A DNA stretch of 64,000 nt from Halopseudomonas sp002296055 (GTDB taxonomy: Bacteria > Pseudomonadota > Gammaproteobacteria > Pseudomonadales > Pseudomonadaceae): assembly GCF_050876985.1 (NCBI RefSeq), contig NZ_JBPAPP010000002.1; one strand, given 5' to 3'. The notes beneath the pieces were generated by a model. The model worked only from the letters and a program-made list of their open reading frames with translations, ran no database searches and had not been told where the DNA came from. This document shows, piece by piece, positions 1-11,665 of the stretch (position 1 is its first letter; the number at the start of each line of letters is the position of its first letter). Position numbers and translations under genes: made by a program.

Positions 1-510
1 CACCGTGCCGCCCGTGTCGCGCCAGATCTCGGGGCCAGTGCCCTGATAGTGCGCCTCAGGGTTGTCCTGATTGCCAAACTGATCCAGCACCTTGCCCTGC
101 CCTTCAGCCTGCATTTGCAACGCCAGATCACGCGCACCTTCCATGCCCTGAGCCTGGGTAACCTCGATCAGCTCCGCGCCGTAGGCGGTCATTGCGGCCT
201 TGCGCTCGGCGCTCATGTTGTTCGGCATGATCAGTACCATGCGGTAGCCCTTGATGGCCGCCGCCATGGCTAGCGCAATACCGGTGTTGCCGGAGGTGGC
301 CTCGATCAGCGTATCGCCGGGCTGAATGTCGCCGCGCGCCTCGGCGCGCTCAATCATCGACAGTGCCGGTCGATCCTTCACCGAGCCAGCCGGATTGTTG
401 CCCTCCAGCTTGACCAGAATGGTGTTGCTGGTATTGCCCGGCAGCCGCTGCAAGCGGACGAGCGGAGTATTGCCGATACAATCGGCGATGGTCGGATAAT
501 GCTGCGTCAT
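1..510 (-). CDS. cysM: Cysteine synthase B (O-acetylserine sulfhydrylase), C-terminus cut off by window edge
   Basis: The reverse strand reads an uninterrupted 170 codons from the ATG at 510 to the window edge. The protein begins MTQHYPTIADCIGNTPLVRL, the typical start of the PLP-dependent cysteine synthase family. It contains the PLP-lysine region NPAGSVKDRPAL (about residues 34-45) and the substrate loop EATSGNTGIALA (about 68-79). The MAAAIKGYR and NNMSAERKAAM segments are more typical of CysM than CysK. The enzyme makes cysteine from O-acetylserine and sulfide or thiosulfate in the cytoplasm. It is divergent from gacS across about 180 bp, an arrangement known in Pseudomonas. Roughly the last 40 percent of the protein lies outside the window. 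Confidence 0.93.
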   Translation of the reverse strand, partial: MTQHYPTIADCIGNTPLVRLQRLPGNTSNTILVKLEGNNPAGSVKDRPALSMIERAEARGDIQPGDTLIEATSGNTGIALAMAAAIKGYRMVLIMPNNMSAERKAAMTAYGAELIEVTQAQGMEGARDLALQMQAEGQGKVLDQFGNQDNPEAHYQGTGPEIWRDTGGTV

Positions 511-690
511 AAAATCACCGTGGTGCCTTGACCCACTACTACTAGTTGGGCCGCCAAGGCTGTGCTTTTTGCTCAAGCGGCCTATGATACCGGCAACGAC
601 GTAATTTGGCCCACCAAACTGCGCATTTTACGCCCCGCCAGGCACAGACCCCGAGCGGGCGCCTGAACAAGAAAATGGGACTGCCCCCAA

Positions 691-3462
<2,772 letters not shown>

Positions 3463-3474
<12 letters not shown>

Positions 3475-3843
3475 CCAGACAGCAAAGGCAAGGGCCTGCT
3501 CGCGCTCATCACTCAGAGACAGCAGCATGCGTCCACCACCGCCAGCCGCCAGCCGCTCGGCAGCCACACCGCTGAGCACCACCTGCGGTGCGCCCAGCTC
3601 GTCGCGATCAATCTGCATGTGCTGCCAAGACAGCCCACCAGCCAGGCCTGTCCCCAACGCCTTGAGAATCGCTTCCTTGGCGGCAAAACGTTTGGCCAGA
3701 TAACGGGCAGGCTGTCCATGCTCCGCAAAGCGAGCAAATTCGTCAGCAGTAAGAATACGCCGTGCAAAGCGCTCGCCCTGGCGAGACAGCACCGCTTCAA
3801 TGCGGCTGACTAGAACCAGATCGGTGCCGATGCCACGAATCAT
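3463..3843 (-). CDS. acpS: Holo-[acyl-carrier-protein] synthase
   Basis: A 126-residue phosphopantetheinyl transferase that moves 4'-phosphopantetheine from CoA to Ser of apo-ACP, activating fatty-acid synthesis. The N-terminal IGTDLVLVSRIE carries the Mg-binding Asp8. KRFAAKEAILKALGTG carries the second metal ligand Glu57 and the CoA-binding lysines. These are the two diagnostic AcpS motifs, and the length is normal for the family. The start overlaps the pdxJ stop by four bases (ATGA), so translation is probably coupled, and this is the last gene of the lepA-to-acpS run. The 3' end runs 12 bp into the convergent gacS coding sequence. Confidence 0.95.
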
Positions 3844-4580
3844 TGGCGCGACGATTCCTGAATCAACTGCCGCATGTCACGTACCGCCCCCGCCAGCCCG
3901 GAAAACAACGCGCGGGCAATGATCGCGTGGCCAATGTTCAGTTCATTGATACCCGGGATGGCCGCAATGTCCTGCACATTGTGATAGTGCAGACCATGCC
4001 CCGCGTTCACCACCAGCCCCAGCTTGCGGGCATAGTTGACAGACTCGCGGATGCGCGACAGCGCCTGCTGCTGCTCAGCACCCTCGGTATCGGCATAGTG
4101 GCCAGTGTGCAATTCGATGACCGGCGCGCCGAGGCGCTTGGCTGCTTCGATCTGGCGCGCGTCCGGATCGATAAACAGCGAGACCTCACACCCTGCTGCA
4201 GCCAAGCGCTCGATGGCTGCCTGTACCCTAGCTTCGTTACCGCAGACGTCCAAGCCGCCCTCGGTGGTCAGCTCCTCGCGGCGCTCAGGCACCAGGCAAA
4301 CATGCGCGGGGCGAATCTCTTCGGCAAAGGCGACCATGTCATCGGTCACCGCCATTTCAAAGTTCATCCGCGTTTGCAGCACCTCTGCCAGCAGGCGCAC
4401 ATCGCGCTCCTGGATATGGCGCCGGTCTTCCCGCAGATGCACGGTAATACCGTCGGCGCCAGCCTGCTCGGCCTCGATAGCCGCTTGCACCGGATCAGGG
4501 TAGCGCGTGCCGCGCGCCTGGCGCAGTGTGGCTACGTGATCAATATTGACGCCCAGCAGCACCCGGTCTGACTGACTCAT
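3840..4580 (-). CDS. pdxJ: Pyridoxine 5'-phosphate synthase
   Basis: A 246-residue TIM-barrel enzyme that condenses 1-deoxyxylulose 5-phosphate with 3-amino-2-oxopropyl phosphate, the last ring-closing step of the DXP-dependent vitamin B6 route. Visible signatures are GVNIDHVATLRQARG at the N-terminus, HLREDRRHIQERD (about residues 48-60, substrate phosphate and catalytic His), NFEMAVTD (Glu75) and the C-terminal NIGHAIIARALF. The reading frame is open for 27 more codons upstream. The ATG at 4580 was chosen because it gives the family N-terminus MSQSDRVLLGVNIDH and is preceded by a GGAGAG ribosome site. It sits between recO and acpS, the usual Pseudomonas order. Confidence 0.95.
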   Translation of the reverse strand: MSQSDRVLLGVNIDHVATLRQARGTRYPDPVQAAIEAEQAGADGITVHLREDRRHIQERDVRLLAEVLQTRMNFEMAVTDDMVAFAEEIRPAHVCLVPERREELTTEGGLDVCGNEARVQAAIERLAAAGCEVSLFIDPDARQIEAAKRLGAPVIELHTGHYADTEGAEQQQALSRIRESVNYARKLGLVVNAGHGLHYHNVQDIAAIPGINELNIGHAIIARALFSGLAGAVRDMRQLIQESSRQ

Positions 4581-4629
4581 GCAAAACTCTCCATTAGGTC
4601 GCAACAGCGCCACCGGCGCCGCCAAAAAT

Positions 4630-5337
4630 TCAGGATTGGCCACTACCACGGGCGGCTGCAAACAACTGGCGGCTGATCAGCGGACGTCCGCCCAGATGCA
4701 CCGCCAATGCCTGACGCATCAGCCGCTTGGCAGTTGGCAGGGCATCGGGATGCTGCCAGTCGGCAGCGGCCATGGCTAACAGGCCGGCGCCCGGCAAGGC
4801 GCCGTTGTTGCCAGGAGGCACCGAGTACAGGCCCTGCTCTGTGCTCCAGGCATAGCTGCCATGGGCCAGCAGTGGCTGCTGCCAGGCGTCTTCCTGCAAA
4901 CTGAAACCGTAACCCAGCAGCTGCAGCAACTGCCATTCAAAACTGCGCAGCACCGGCTCGACGCTGTCCAGCGGCGCCGCCAGTTGCTCCAGTGCTTGCT
5001 GATAAGCAGCAAATAGCAGGGTTTGTGCATCGCCTGGCGACAGCAGACGCACCAGCAATTCGTTGAGATAGAGTCCGCTAAACAGCGCATCACCTTGCAA
5101 GCGCGCGTGAGCGCCGGCCACCTCGGCCTGCTGCAAGGTCTTCAGCTCGCCCCGACCGTACCAGTTGACCAGCAGCGGTACAAAGGGTTGCGGCCGAGTG
5201 CCGCGCCCTTTGCCGCGCGCCCCACGCCAGACCACGCGCTGCAGGCCGTCACGCAGGCTGAGCAGGTCAACCAGGGCGCTGGTGTCACGGTAGGGCCGAC
5301 TGTGCAACACATAGGCAGGCTGCAGCGGTTCAGACAT
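4630..5337 (-). CDS. recO: DNA repair protein RecO
   Basis: A 235-residue recombination mediator. The N-terminal 80 residues form the OB-fold (PAYVLHSRPYRDTSALVDLL, then GLQRVVWRGARG), followed by the helical domain with FSGLYLNELLVRLL (about 95-110). In the RecFOR pathway RecO anneals SSB-coated single strands and helps load RecA at gaps. The zinc-binding cysteines found in some Gram-positive RecO proteins are absent, as usual in gammaproteobacteria. It lies just downstream of era (5 bp) and upstream of pdxJ, as in other Pseudomonas genomes. Confidence 0.93.
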   Translation of the reverse strand: MSEPLQPAYVLHSRPYRDTSALVDLLSLRDGLQRVVWRGARGKGRGTRPQPFVPLLVNWYGRGELKTLQQAEVAGAHARLQGDALFSGLYLNELLVRLLSPGDAQTLLFAAYQQALEQLAAPLDSVEPVLRSFEWQLLQLLGYGFSLQEDAWQQPLLAHGSYAWSTEQGLYSVPPGNNGALPGAGLLAMAAADWQHPDALPTAKRLMRQALAVHLGGRPLISRQLFAAARGSGQS

Positions 5338-5342
5338 CGGCG

Positions 5343-6245
5343 TCAGTCGTCGAAGCGGTAGCCCAGCGAGCCTAGCGCACGCTCGTCATCAGACCAGCCG
5401 CGGCGTACCTTAACCCACAGGTTGAGCATGATCTTGCTGCCGAACAGCTTCTGCATATCGAGCCGCGCTTCCTGGCCGATTTTTTTCAGACGTTCGCCAC
5501 CGTCGCCAATGATGATCTTCTTCTGACCATCACGCTCAACCAGAATCAGAGCATGAATATGCAGAATGCGCCCTTCCTGCTTGAACTGCTCGATTTCGAC
5601 GGCTACCTGGTAGGGAATCTCGGCGCCCAACTGGCGCATGACCTTCTCGCGCACCAGCTCCGCCGCCAAAAAGCGCGAGCTCTTATCGGTCAGCTGGTCT
5701 TCAGGATAAAAGTGCTCGCTTTCTGGCAAACGCTCGGCAATCAGCGACTCGAGACGATCAATATTGCGCCCCTGCAGCGCGGATACCGGTACCACCTCAG
5801 CCTGGGGCAATTGCTGGGTCAGCCACTCCAGATGGGGTAACAACTCGTTCTTGTCTTCCATCCGGTCGAGCTTGTTCACCACGATAAGCACCGGGCAGCT
5901 GACGTACTGCACGCGCTCAAGCACCATCTGATCTTCATCAGTCCAGCGCAGCCGGTCGACCACAAACAGCACGACGTCGACATCGCGCAACGCCTGGCTG
6001 GCGCTCTTGTTCATAAAACGATTGAGCGCTTTTTCGTTTTCCTTGTGCAGGCCGGGGGTATCGACGTAGATCGCTTGCACTTCATCCTCGGTCTTGATGC
6101 CGAGCAAGGTGTGGCGGGTGGTCTGCGGCTTGCGCGAGGTGATGGCCAGCTTCTGGCCGAGAATATGGTTCAGCAAGGTCGACTTGCCGACGTTGGGGCG
6201 ACCAACGATGGCAACGTAGCCGCAACGGGAAATGGCATCAGTCAT
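5343..6245 (-). CDS. era: GTPase Era, 16S rRNA maturation
   Basis: A 300-residue Ras-like GTPase with a KH RNA-binding domain that binds the 3' end of 16S rRNA and guides 30S assembly. Visible motifs are the P-loop GRPNVGKST (residues 15-23), switch DTPGLHKENEKALN, NKLDRMEDK as the G4 box, and a C-terminal KH core IIIGDGGERLKKIG. The frame extends to a further ATG at 6269. The ATG at 6245 gives the standard 300-residue MTDAISRCGYVAIVG start and has GGAGCGAG upstream. It overlaps the rnc stop by 8 bp, which indicates translational coupling of the rRNA-processing pair. Confidence 0.95.
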   Translation of the reverse strand: MTDAISRCGYVAIVGRPNVGKSTLLNHILGQKLAITSRKPQTTRHTLLGIKTEDEVQAIYVDTPGLHKENEKALNRFMNKSASQALRDVDVVLFVVDRLRWTDEDQMVLERVQYVSCPVLIVVNKLDRMEDKNELLPHLEWLTQQLPQAEVVPVSALQGRNIDRLESLIAERLPESEHFYPEDQLTDKSSRFLAAELVREKVMRQLGAEIPYQVAVEIEQFKQEGRILHIHALILVERDGQKKIIIGDGGERLKKIGQEARLDMQKLFGSKIMLNLWVKVRRGWSDDERALGSLGYRFDD

Positions 6246-6927
6246 CGGCTCGCTCCACGCCAAGGGCAATCAGCGCCTGCTGCGCTGCCTGCTGTTCGGC
6301 CAGACGGCGACTACTGCCAACCCCAAAGGTGGGCTCGGCCAGCAGGGCAATCTGACAATTTACTTTGAAGGTACGGCAATGTGCCTCGCCGCTGCTCTCG
6401 ATCACTTCATAGCGCGGCAGGTCAGCCTGGCGCGACTGCAGAAACTCCTGCAATCGGGTTTTCGGGTCTTTGTTGTTGTCGACCAGGGTCAGGTCGGCAA
6501 TGTGGCCAGTCAGCCAGTGCAGGATGCGCTCGCGCACCACTTCCAGGCCGCTGTCCAGATAGATCGCGCCGATAATCGCCTCGGTGGCGTCAGCCAGAAT
6601 CGACTCACGGCGAAAGCCACCGCTTTTCAGCTCACCCGAGCCCAGGCGAAGATACTCACCCAGCTCAAAGCCTTTGGCCAGTTCGGCCAGGGTGACACCC
6701 TTTACCAGCCGCGCACGCAGGCGCGACAGCTGCCCTTCACGGGCCTGGGGGAAGTGTTGGAAAAGCATTTCGGCGGCGACGAAATTGAGGATCGAGTCAC
6801 CCAGAAACTCCAGGCGCTCATTGTTACGGCCACCCAGGCTGCGGTGGGTCAAGGCCAGCAGCAACAGCTCCTGGTCCTTGAAGGTATAGCCAATCTTACG
6901 TTCGAGTCGGTCTAGCTTGTTGCTCAC
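6238..6927 (-). CDS. rnc: Ribonuclease III
   Basis: A 229-residue double-strand-specific endoribonuclease for rRNA precursors and structured mRNAs. The RNase III signature ERLEFLGDS (residues 37-45) contains the metal-binding acidic residues Glu40 and Asp44. The second acidic cluster is in ADATEAIIGAIYLDSG (about 110-125). The last 70 residues are a double-stranded RNA-binding domain (DPKTRLQEFLQSR to AAQQAL). Length is normal. It overlaps the upstream DUF4845 gene by 4 bp and downstream era by 8 bp, so it sits inside a tightly packed operon, where autoregulatory cleavage of the leader is known in other bacteria. Confidence 0.95.
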   Translation of the reverse strand: MSNKLDRLERKIGYTFKDQELLLLALTHRSLGGRNNERLEFLGDSILNFVAAEMLFQHFPQAREGQLSRLRARLVKGVTLAELAKGFELGEYLRLGSGELKSGGFRRESILADATEAIIGAIYLDSGLEVVRERILHWLTGHIADLTLVDNNKDPKTRLQEFLQSRQADLPRYEVIESSGEAHCRTFKVNCQIALLAEPTFGVGSSRRLAEQQAAQQALIALGVERADD

Positions 6928-7301
6928 TTGAGAGGTCTGACAATAAAGGTTTCGTCAAAGTGCACCAACAGGTCCACTGTGTTGAGGAGTGGCGCGCGCA
7001 CTTCGTACTTGAGCACCACGGTATAGGCATTCTGACCACTCTGGGTGGTCTCGATCGCTTCCTTGGCGTCGATGTCGCGGATACTGTTCAGCTGCATGCC
7101 CTTTTGGATGTAGCTGTTCAGGTCGCGCAGGGAGTTGATCTTCACGCTCGGGTCTTCATTGACCGTGGTGATGATATTGCGCAGTGAATAATGATCCATG
7201 TAGATGGGAACCAGCTTCATCGCAATGACCATGCCGAAAACAAGCAGGGCGATGACCGCCAACCAGCCGAAGAAGGATGCCCCTTTCTGGGAGTGGCGCA
7301 T
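6924..7301 (-). CDS. DUF4845 small membrane protein between lepB and rnc
   Basis: A 125-residue protein with one hydrophobic segment (about residues 11-33, FFGWLAVIALLVFGMVIAMK) followed by a soluble domain of about 90 residues rich in beta-prone segments. It matches the DUF4845 family, almost always found between lepB and rnc in Pseudomonas and relatives; its function is unknown. The topology suggests a cytoplasmic N-terminus with the rest in the periplasm, close to the signal peptidase product. The stop overlaps the rnc start by 4 bp. Position and topology fit a role in protein export or envelope assembly, but that is inference only. Confidence 0.85.
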   Translation of the reverse strand: MRHSQKGASFFGWLAVIALLVFGMVIAMKLVPIYMDHYSLRNIITTVNEDPSVKINSLRDLNSYIQKGMQLNSIRDIDAKEAIETTQSGQNAYTVVLKYEVRAPLLNTVDLLVHFDETFIVRPLK

Positions 7302-7347
7302 AATAACCTCGTAGTCCGTTGTTGATGTTATGTCCTGTCTGGCACCC

Positions 7348-8229
7348 TCAGTGGATCAGGGCGACGCTCGAGAAACTTGGCAAGTTGCTGAGCTTGGGCT
7401 CCGGCCAATGCATCCACACGGCGAAAGCCTTTCCTACAATATAGTTGTCTGGAACCATTCCCCACAACTCTTGCGGCATCTCAGCTGATTGCCAATAGCG
7501 GCTGTCGTTCGAGTTGTCTCGGTTATCGCCCATCATGAAGTAGTGCCCCTGCGGCACAACCCACTCGTTCGGCTTGGGCGTTTGCGATAATTGCTTCTGA
7601 CGGATCAGGTGGCTGACCTCGCCCAATTGCTCATGATAGATGGCCGCGTTCGCCAGCGCCTGCAAAGGGTGGCCAGCGGGCACTTCATCATCCGGCACAA
7701 TCTCGACCAGTTCGTGCTCGACCTTCTGGCCGTTCACATATAGCTGCTTGCCCGCATAACGAATGTGGTCACCCGGCAAGCCAACAACCCGCTTGATGTA
7801 ATTGATCGACGGGTTATTCGGGTAGCGAAAAACCATGACATCGCCACGCTGCGGGTCGCCAATCGGGATGACCTTGGTATCGATCACCGGCAAACGGATA
7901 CCGTAGGCAAACTTGTTGACCAGAATGAAGTCGCCCACCTCCAGGGTGGGCTTCATCGAGCCGGACGGAATCTGAAACGGCTCTACCAGGAAGGAGCGCA
8001 GCACCAAGACAATGGCCAGGACCGGAAAGAACGACTTGCCGTACTCAACCAGCAGCGGCTCTTTTTCCAGCCGCTCAATGGTCTGCGGGTCAGCGACATC
8101 AACCTGGGCCTCGTAGCTGGCAACAGCACGACGACGACGCGGTGCCAGCAGCACGCGGTCCAGCAACGCCAGAAAGCCGCTGACTGCGACCGCGATAACC
8201 AGCACCAGCGGAAAATTGAGATGCATCAT
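7348..8229 (-). CDS. lepB: Signal peptidase I
   Basis: A 293-residue inner-membrane serine protease that removes Sec and Tat signal peptides. Two membrane spans lie near residues 6-28 and 66-84. The catalytic Ser91 is in PSGSMKPTL and the general base Lys146 in NYIKRVVGLPGD, corresponding to Ser90 and Lys145 of the E. coli enzyme. The C-terminal GHYFMMGDNRDNSNDSR motif is intact. Length is close to other Pseudomonas LepB proteins. The start is MMH; either adjacent ATG is possible. It follows lepA by 18 bp and is probably co-transcribed with it. Confidence 0.95.
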   Translation of the reverse strand: MMHLNFPLVLVIAVAVSGFLALLDRVLLAPRRRRAVASYEAQVDVADPQTIERLEKEPLLVEYGKSFFPVLAIVLVLRSFLVEPFQIPSGSMKPTLEVGDFILVNKFAYGIRLPVIDTKVIPIGDPQRGDVMVFRYPNNPSINYIKRVVGLPGDHIRYAGKQLYVNGQKVEHELVEIVPDDEVPAGHPLQALANAAIYHEQLGEVSHLIRQKQLSQTPKPNEWVVPQGHYFMMGDNRDNSNDSRYWQSAEMPQELWGMVPDNYIVGKAFAVWMHWPEPKLSNLPSFSSVALIH

Positions 8230-8247
8230 CGTTCGTGCTTACCGTCC

Positions 8248-10047
8248 CTAATTGTCGACCTTGAGCACCGCGAGGAATGCATCCTGCGGGATTTCCACAC
8301 TACCTACCTGCTTCATGCGCTTCTTACCGGCCTTCTGCTTCTCCAGAAGCTTCTTCTTACGGCTGGCGTCACCACCGTAACACTTGGCCAATACGTTCTT
8401 GCGCAGGGCCTTGACCGTCGAACGGGCGACGATCTGGCCGCCAATTGCTGCCTGAATGGCCACATCAAACATCTGACGCGGAATCAGGTCCTTCATCTTC
8501 TCAACCAGCTGGCGACCTTTGTAGGCTGCGTTGTCACGGTGCACGATCAACGCCAGCGCGTCGACCTTCTCACTGTTGATCAGGATATCCAGACGCACCA
8601 GCTTGGCGGCCTGGAAGCGATCAAAACTGTAATCCAGCGAGGCATAGCCGCGACTGACCGACTTTAGCCGGTCGAAGAAGTCGAGTACCACCTCATTCAT
8701 CGGCAGATCATAGGTAACCTGAACCTGAGTGCCGAGAAAAACCATGTCATGCTGCACGCCGCGCTTCTCAACGCACAGGGTAATCACACTACCCAGGTGG
8801 TCCTGCGGCACCAGAATGTTGGCGCGCACAATCGGCTCACGCATTTCTTCGATGACCGAGGGATCAGGCAGCAGTGAAGGGTTATCGACGTAGATGATCT
8901 CGCCACCCTTTTTCACTACCTCGAACACCACCGTCGGTGCTGTGGTGATCAGATCCAGGTCATATTCGCGCTCCAGGCGCTCCTGGATGATCTCCATGTG
9001 CAGCATGCCGAGGAAGCCGATGCGGAAACCAAAGCCCAGCGCCTCGGAGCTCTCCGGCTCGAACTGCAGCGCCGCGTCGTTGAGGGTCAGCTTCTGCAGC
9101 GCCTCGCGAAAATCTTCAAAGTCATCAGAGCTGACCGGAAACAGACCGGCATACACCTGGGGCTTAACCTTCTGGAAGCCAGGCAGTGGGGCTACGTCTG
9201 GGGTTGCAGACAGGGTCAGGGTGTCGCCTACCGGCGCGCCGTGAATGTCCTTGATACCGGCAATGATGAAGCCCACCTCGCCGGCCTTGAGATCGGCGGT
9301 CTCGGTGTGCTTGGGGCTGAAAACACCCACGCTGTCGACCTGGTGGAACTTGCCGGTCGATTTGACCAGCACCTTGTCGCCCTTCTTGATACGGCCATGC
9401 TTGACCCGCACCAGCGACACCACACCCAGGTAGTTGTCGAACCAGGAATCAATGATCAGTGCCTGCAAAGGCGCTTCGATCTCGCCTTCGGGGGCCGGAA
9501 TGGTCTTGATCAGCGCTTCCAGCACGTCTTCAACACCAATACCGCTCTTGGCCGAACAGGCCACCGCGTCAGTTGCATCGATACCGATAACGCTCTCGAT
9601 CTCACCCTTGACCCGCTCGGGCTCTGCCTGCGGCAGGTCGATCTTGTTGAGGACCGGCATGACCTCCAGGCCCTGTTCGATCGCGGTGTAGCAGTTGGCT
9701 ACCGATTGCGCCTCAACCCCCTGGGCCGCGTCCACCACCAGCAGTGCACCCTCGCAGGCAGCCAGAGAGCGGCTGACTTCGTAGTGAAAGTCGACGTGAC
9801 CGGGGGTATCGATAAAGTTGAGCTGATAGGTTTTGCCATCTTTAGCGGTGTAGTACAGCGTCACGCTGTGCGCCTTGATGGTGATACCGCGCTCACGCTC
9901 CAGATCCATGGAGTCCAGCACCTGAGCCTCCATCTCCCGCTCGCTCAGGGCGCCGCACAGCTGAATGAAGCGGTCAGCCAGCGTCGACTTGCCGTGGTCG
10001 ATATGGGCGATGATGGAAAAGTTGCGAATCAGGCTCAGGTCACTCAC
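8248..10047 (-). CDS. lepA: Elongation factor 4 (back-translocating GTPase LepA)
   Basis: A 599-residue translational GTPase that remodels stalled or mistranslocated ribosomes and affects initiation of some mRNAs. The G1 box AHIDHGKST is at residues 14-22, then DTPGHVDF, NKIDLPQAEP and the EF4-specific C-terminal domain ending in SRKKKLLEKQKAGKKRMK. The frame stays open to an ATG at 10080 and another at 10059. The GTG at 10047 was chosen because VSDLSLIRNFSII gives exactly the family length and start. No strong ribosome site precedes any of the three, so the start is uncertain by up to 11 codons. Confidence 0.93.
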   Translation of the reverse strand: MSDLSLIRNFSIIAHIDHGKSTLADRFIQLCGALSEREMEAQVLDSMDLERERGITIKAHSVTLYYTAKDGKTYQLNFIDTPGHVDFHYEVSRSLAACEGALLVVDAAQGVEAQSVANCYTAIEQGLEVMPVLNKIDLPQAEPERVKGEIESVIGIDATDAVACSAKSGIGVEDVLEALIKTIPAPEGEIEAPLQALIIDSWFDNYLGVVSLVRVKHGRIKKGDKVLVKSTGKFHQVDSVGVFSPKHTETADLKAGEVGFIIAGIKDIHGAPVGDTLTLSATPDVAPLPGFQKVKPQVYAGLFPVSSDDFEDFREALQKLTLNDAALQFEPESSEALGFGFRIGFLGMLHMEIIQERLEREYDLDLITTAPTVVFEVVKKGGEIIYVDNPSLLPDPSVIEEMREPIVRANILVPQDHLGSVITLCVEKRGVQHDMVFLGTQVQVTYDLPMNEVVLDFFDRLKSVSRGYASLDYSFDRFQAAKLVRLDILINSEKVDALALIVHRDNAAYKGRQLVEKMKDLIPRQMFDVAIQAAIGGQIVARSTVKALRKNVLAKCYGGDASRKKKLLEKQKAGKKRMKQVGSVEIPQDAFLAVLKVDN

Positions 10048-10155
10048 GGCGCGGATCATCCAGACAGGGTTGCCAGACATGGCGATGGCGGGGAAGAGTC
10101 CCCAAAACAGCCGGCGAGTGTACCTGATTAGCGGCGATGTCGCTATCGCCGCCGG

Positions 10156-10194
10156 GGCCGGTCATCGGGAGCTTGCTACCACCGATAACCGGCC
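10156..10194 (-). terminator. Strong stem-loop between mucD and lepA
   Basis: Arms of 13 bases (10156-10168 and 10182-10194) pair with one mismatch around a 13-base loop. The structure lies in the 158-bp gap after the mucD stop and before lepA. No T-run follows on the minus strand, so it may be a transcript-stabilising or partial termination element separating the stress operon from lepA-lepB rather than a classical terminator. Confidence 0.35.
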
Positions 10195-10205
10195 TACAGA
10201 GCGGA

Positions 10206-11624
10206 TCACTCCGCCAGACGGAAGGTAATATAGCTGGCGCGACCCTGGCGAATCACACGCATCGAGATGGAGCGATTGTCCGGCAGCTCGCCAGCAATCT
10301 GGGTGAAAGTCTCTACCGAATCCACCGACTGGTTGTCGAGATTGGTGATGATGTCACCCGGACGCAGACCAACCATGGCACCCGGGCCGCGCATGACTTC
10401 ACGCACCACCACCCCAGAGTGGATATCCAGGTTTTTCTTCTGCTCGTCGCTCAGCTCGACCACCGTGACACCCAAACGATTGGAAGAGGTCGCCTGGGCT
10501 GGTGCATCACTGGCCAGCGCCGCAACGTTGTCATCGTCCGGCAGCGCGCCTACTTCCATGCGCAGGGTCTTACGCTCCTTGTCACGCATGACCACCAGCG
10601 ACGCTTCTGCACCGGGGCGGACGCGCCCGACAGCGTGGGGAAGATCGGAAGAGCGCACGACTTCGTGACCGTTAAACTCGAGAATCACGTCACCCACCTT
10701 GAGGCCACCCTTGTCTGCCGGGCCGCCCGGCATAATCTGGGCAACCAGGGCACCGGCGGGCTTGGGCAGATCAAACGACTCGGCCAGATCCTTGTTGACC
10801 TCCTGGATCACCACACCCAGCCAGCCGCGCTGCACGCTGCCGCTGTCCTTGATCTGCTCGACCACATCCATTGCAACATCCATCGGAATGGCGAACGACA
10901 GGCCCATAAAACCACCCGAACGGGTAAAGATCTGCGAGTTGATGCCTACAACTTCGCCATCCAGATTGAACAGCGGGCCACCAGAGTTACCTGGGTTGAT
11001 CGCTACATCAGTCTGAATGAACGGCACATAGTTTTCGTTCGGCAAACTACGCCCCTTGGCGCTGACGATACCGGCCGTAACCGAGTAGTCGAAACCAAAA
11101 GGTGAACCAATCGCCAACACCCACTCGCCCGGCTTGAGATCAGCCGATTTGCCGATCTTGACCACCGGTAGATCGTCGCCGGCGTCGATCTTCAGCAACG
11201 CCAGATCAGAACGCGGATCAGCACCGACCAACTCTGCCTGCATTTCACGGCGGTCGGACAGGCGTACAAAAATCTCGTCGGCGTCAGCGACCACATGGTT
11301 GTTGGTCAACACGTAGCCGTCATGGGAGATGATAAAACCAGAACCGAGGGACTGCGGGGTCTCTCGCTCGCGCTGGGAAGGGGCTTGGGGAAAGCTGCGC
11401 TCAAAGAATTCACGAAACAGCGGCGGCATCCCCTCAAGGTCAGGCATGCCCTGCACCACATTCTGGCTAGCTGCCTTTTGTCGCGTGCTGATATTCACAA
11501 TCGCCGGCGACGCTTCCTCAACCAGCTCGGTAAAGTCCGGCAGGTCCACCGCCAGTGCCAGCGACTGCCAGCTCAAAACACAAATACTTGTAGCCACCAG
11601 GGCCAAACGTCTCAGCGACAACAT
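10206..11624 (-). CDS. mucD: Periplasmic serine protease MucD (DegP/HtrA family)
   Basis: A 472-residue HtrA protease. An N-terminal signal peptide probably ends at about residue 25 (SLALA). The trypsin-like domain has catalytic His110 (LTNNHVV), Asp140 (DPRSDLALLKI) and Ser214 (NPGNSGGPL). Two PDZ domains follow (about 250-350 and 375-470), with the GWLGVVIQEV and LRPGDIITNL carboxylate-binding segments. In Pseudomonas MucD degrades misfolded envelope proteins and damps AlgU activation and alginate production. Length matches MucD (about 474 aa). It is the last gene of the algU operon. Confidence 0.94.
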   Translation of the reverse strand: MLSLRRLALVATSICVLSWQSLALAVDLPDFTELVEEASPAIVNISTRQKAASQNVVQGMPDLEGMPPLFREFFERSFPQAPSQRERETPQSLGSGFIISHDGYVLTNNHVVADADEIFVRLSDRREMQAELVGADPRSDLALLKIDAGDDLPVVKIGKSADLKPGEWVLAIGSPFGFDYSVTAGIVSAKGRSLPNENYVPFIQTDVAINPGNSGGPLFNLDGEVVGINSQIFTRSGGFMGLSFAIPMDVAMDVVEQIKDSGSVQRGWLGVVIQEVNKDLAESFDLPKPAGALVAQIMPGGPADKGGLKVGDVILEFNGHEVVRSSDLPHAVGRVRPGAEASLVVMRDKERKTLRMEVGALPDDDNVAALASDAPAQATSSNRLGVTVVELSDEQKKNLDIHSGVVVREVMRGPGAMVGLRPGDIITNLDNQSVDSVETFTQIAGELPDNRSISMRVIRQGRASYITFRLAE

Positions 11625-11665
11625 ACGCCCGTATTCTCCTCACTTGTATCAAGGAACATCGCACT

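Noticed and set aside
8998..10131. 377-residue plus-strand open frame antisense to lepA
   Set aside because: His/Gln/Leu-rich shadow of lepA without any motif.
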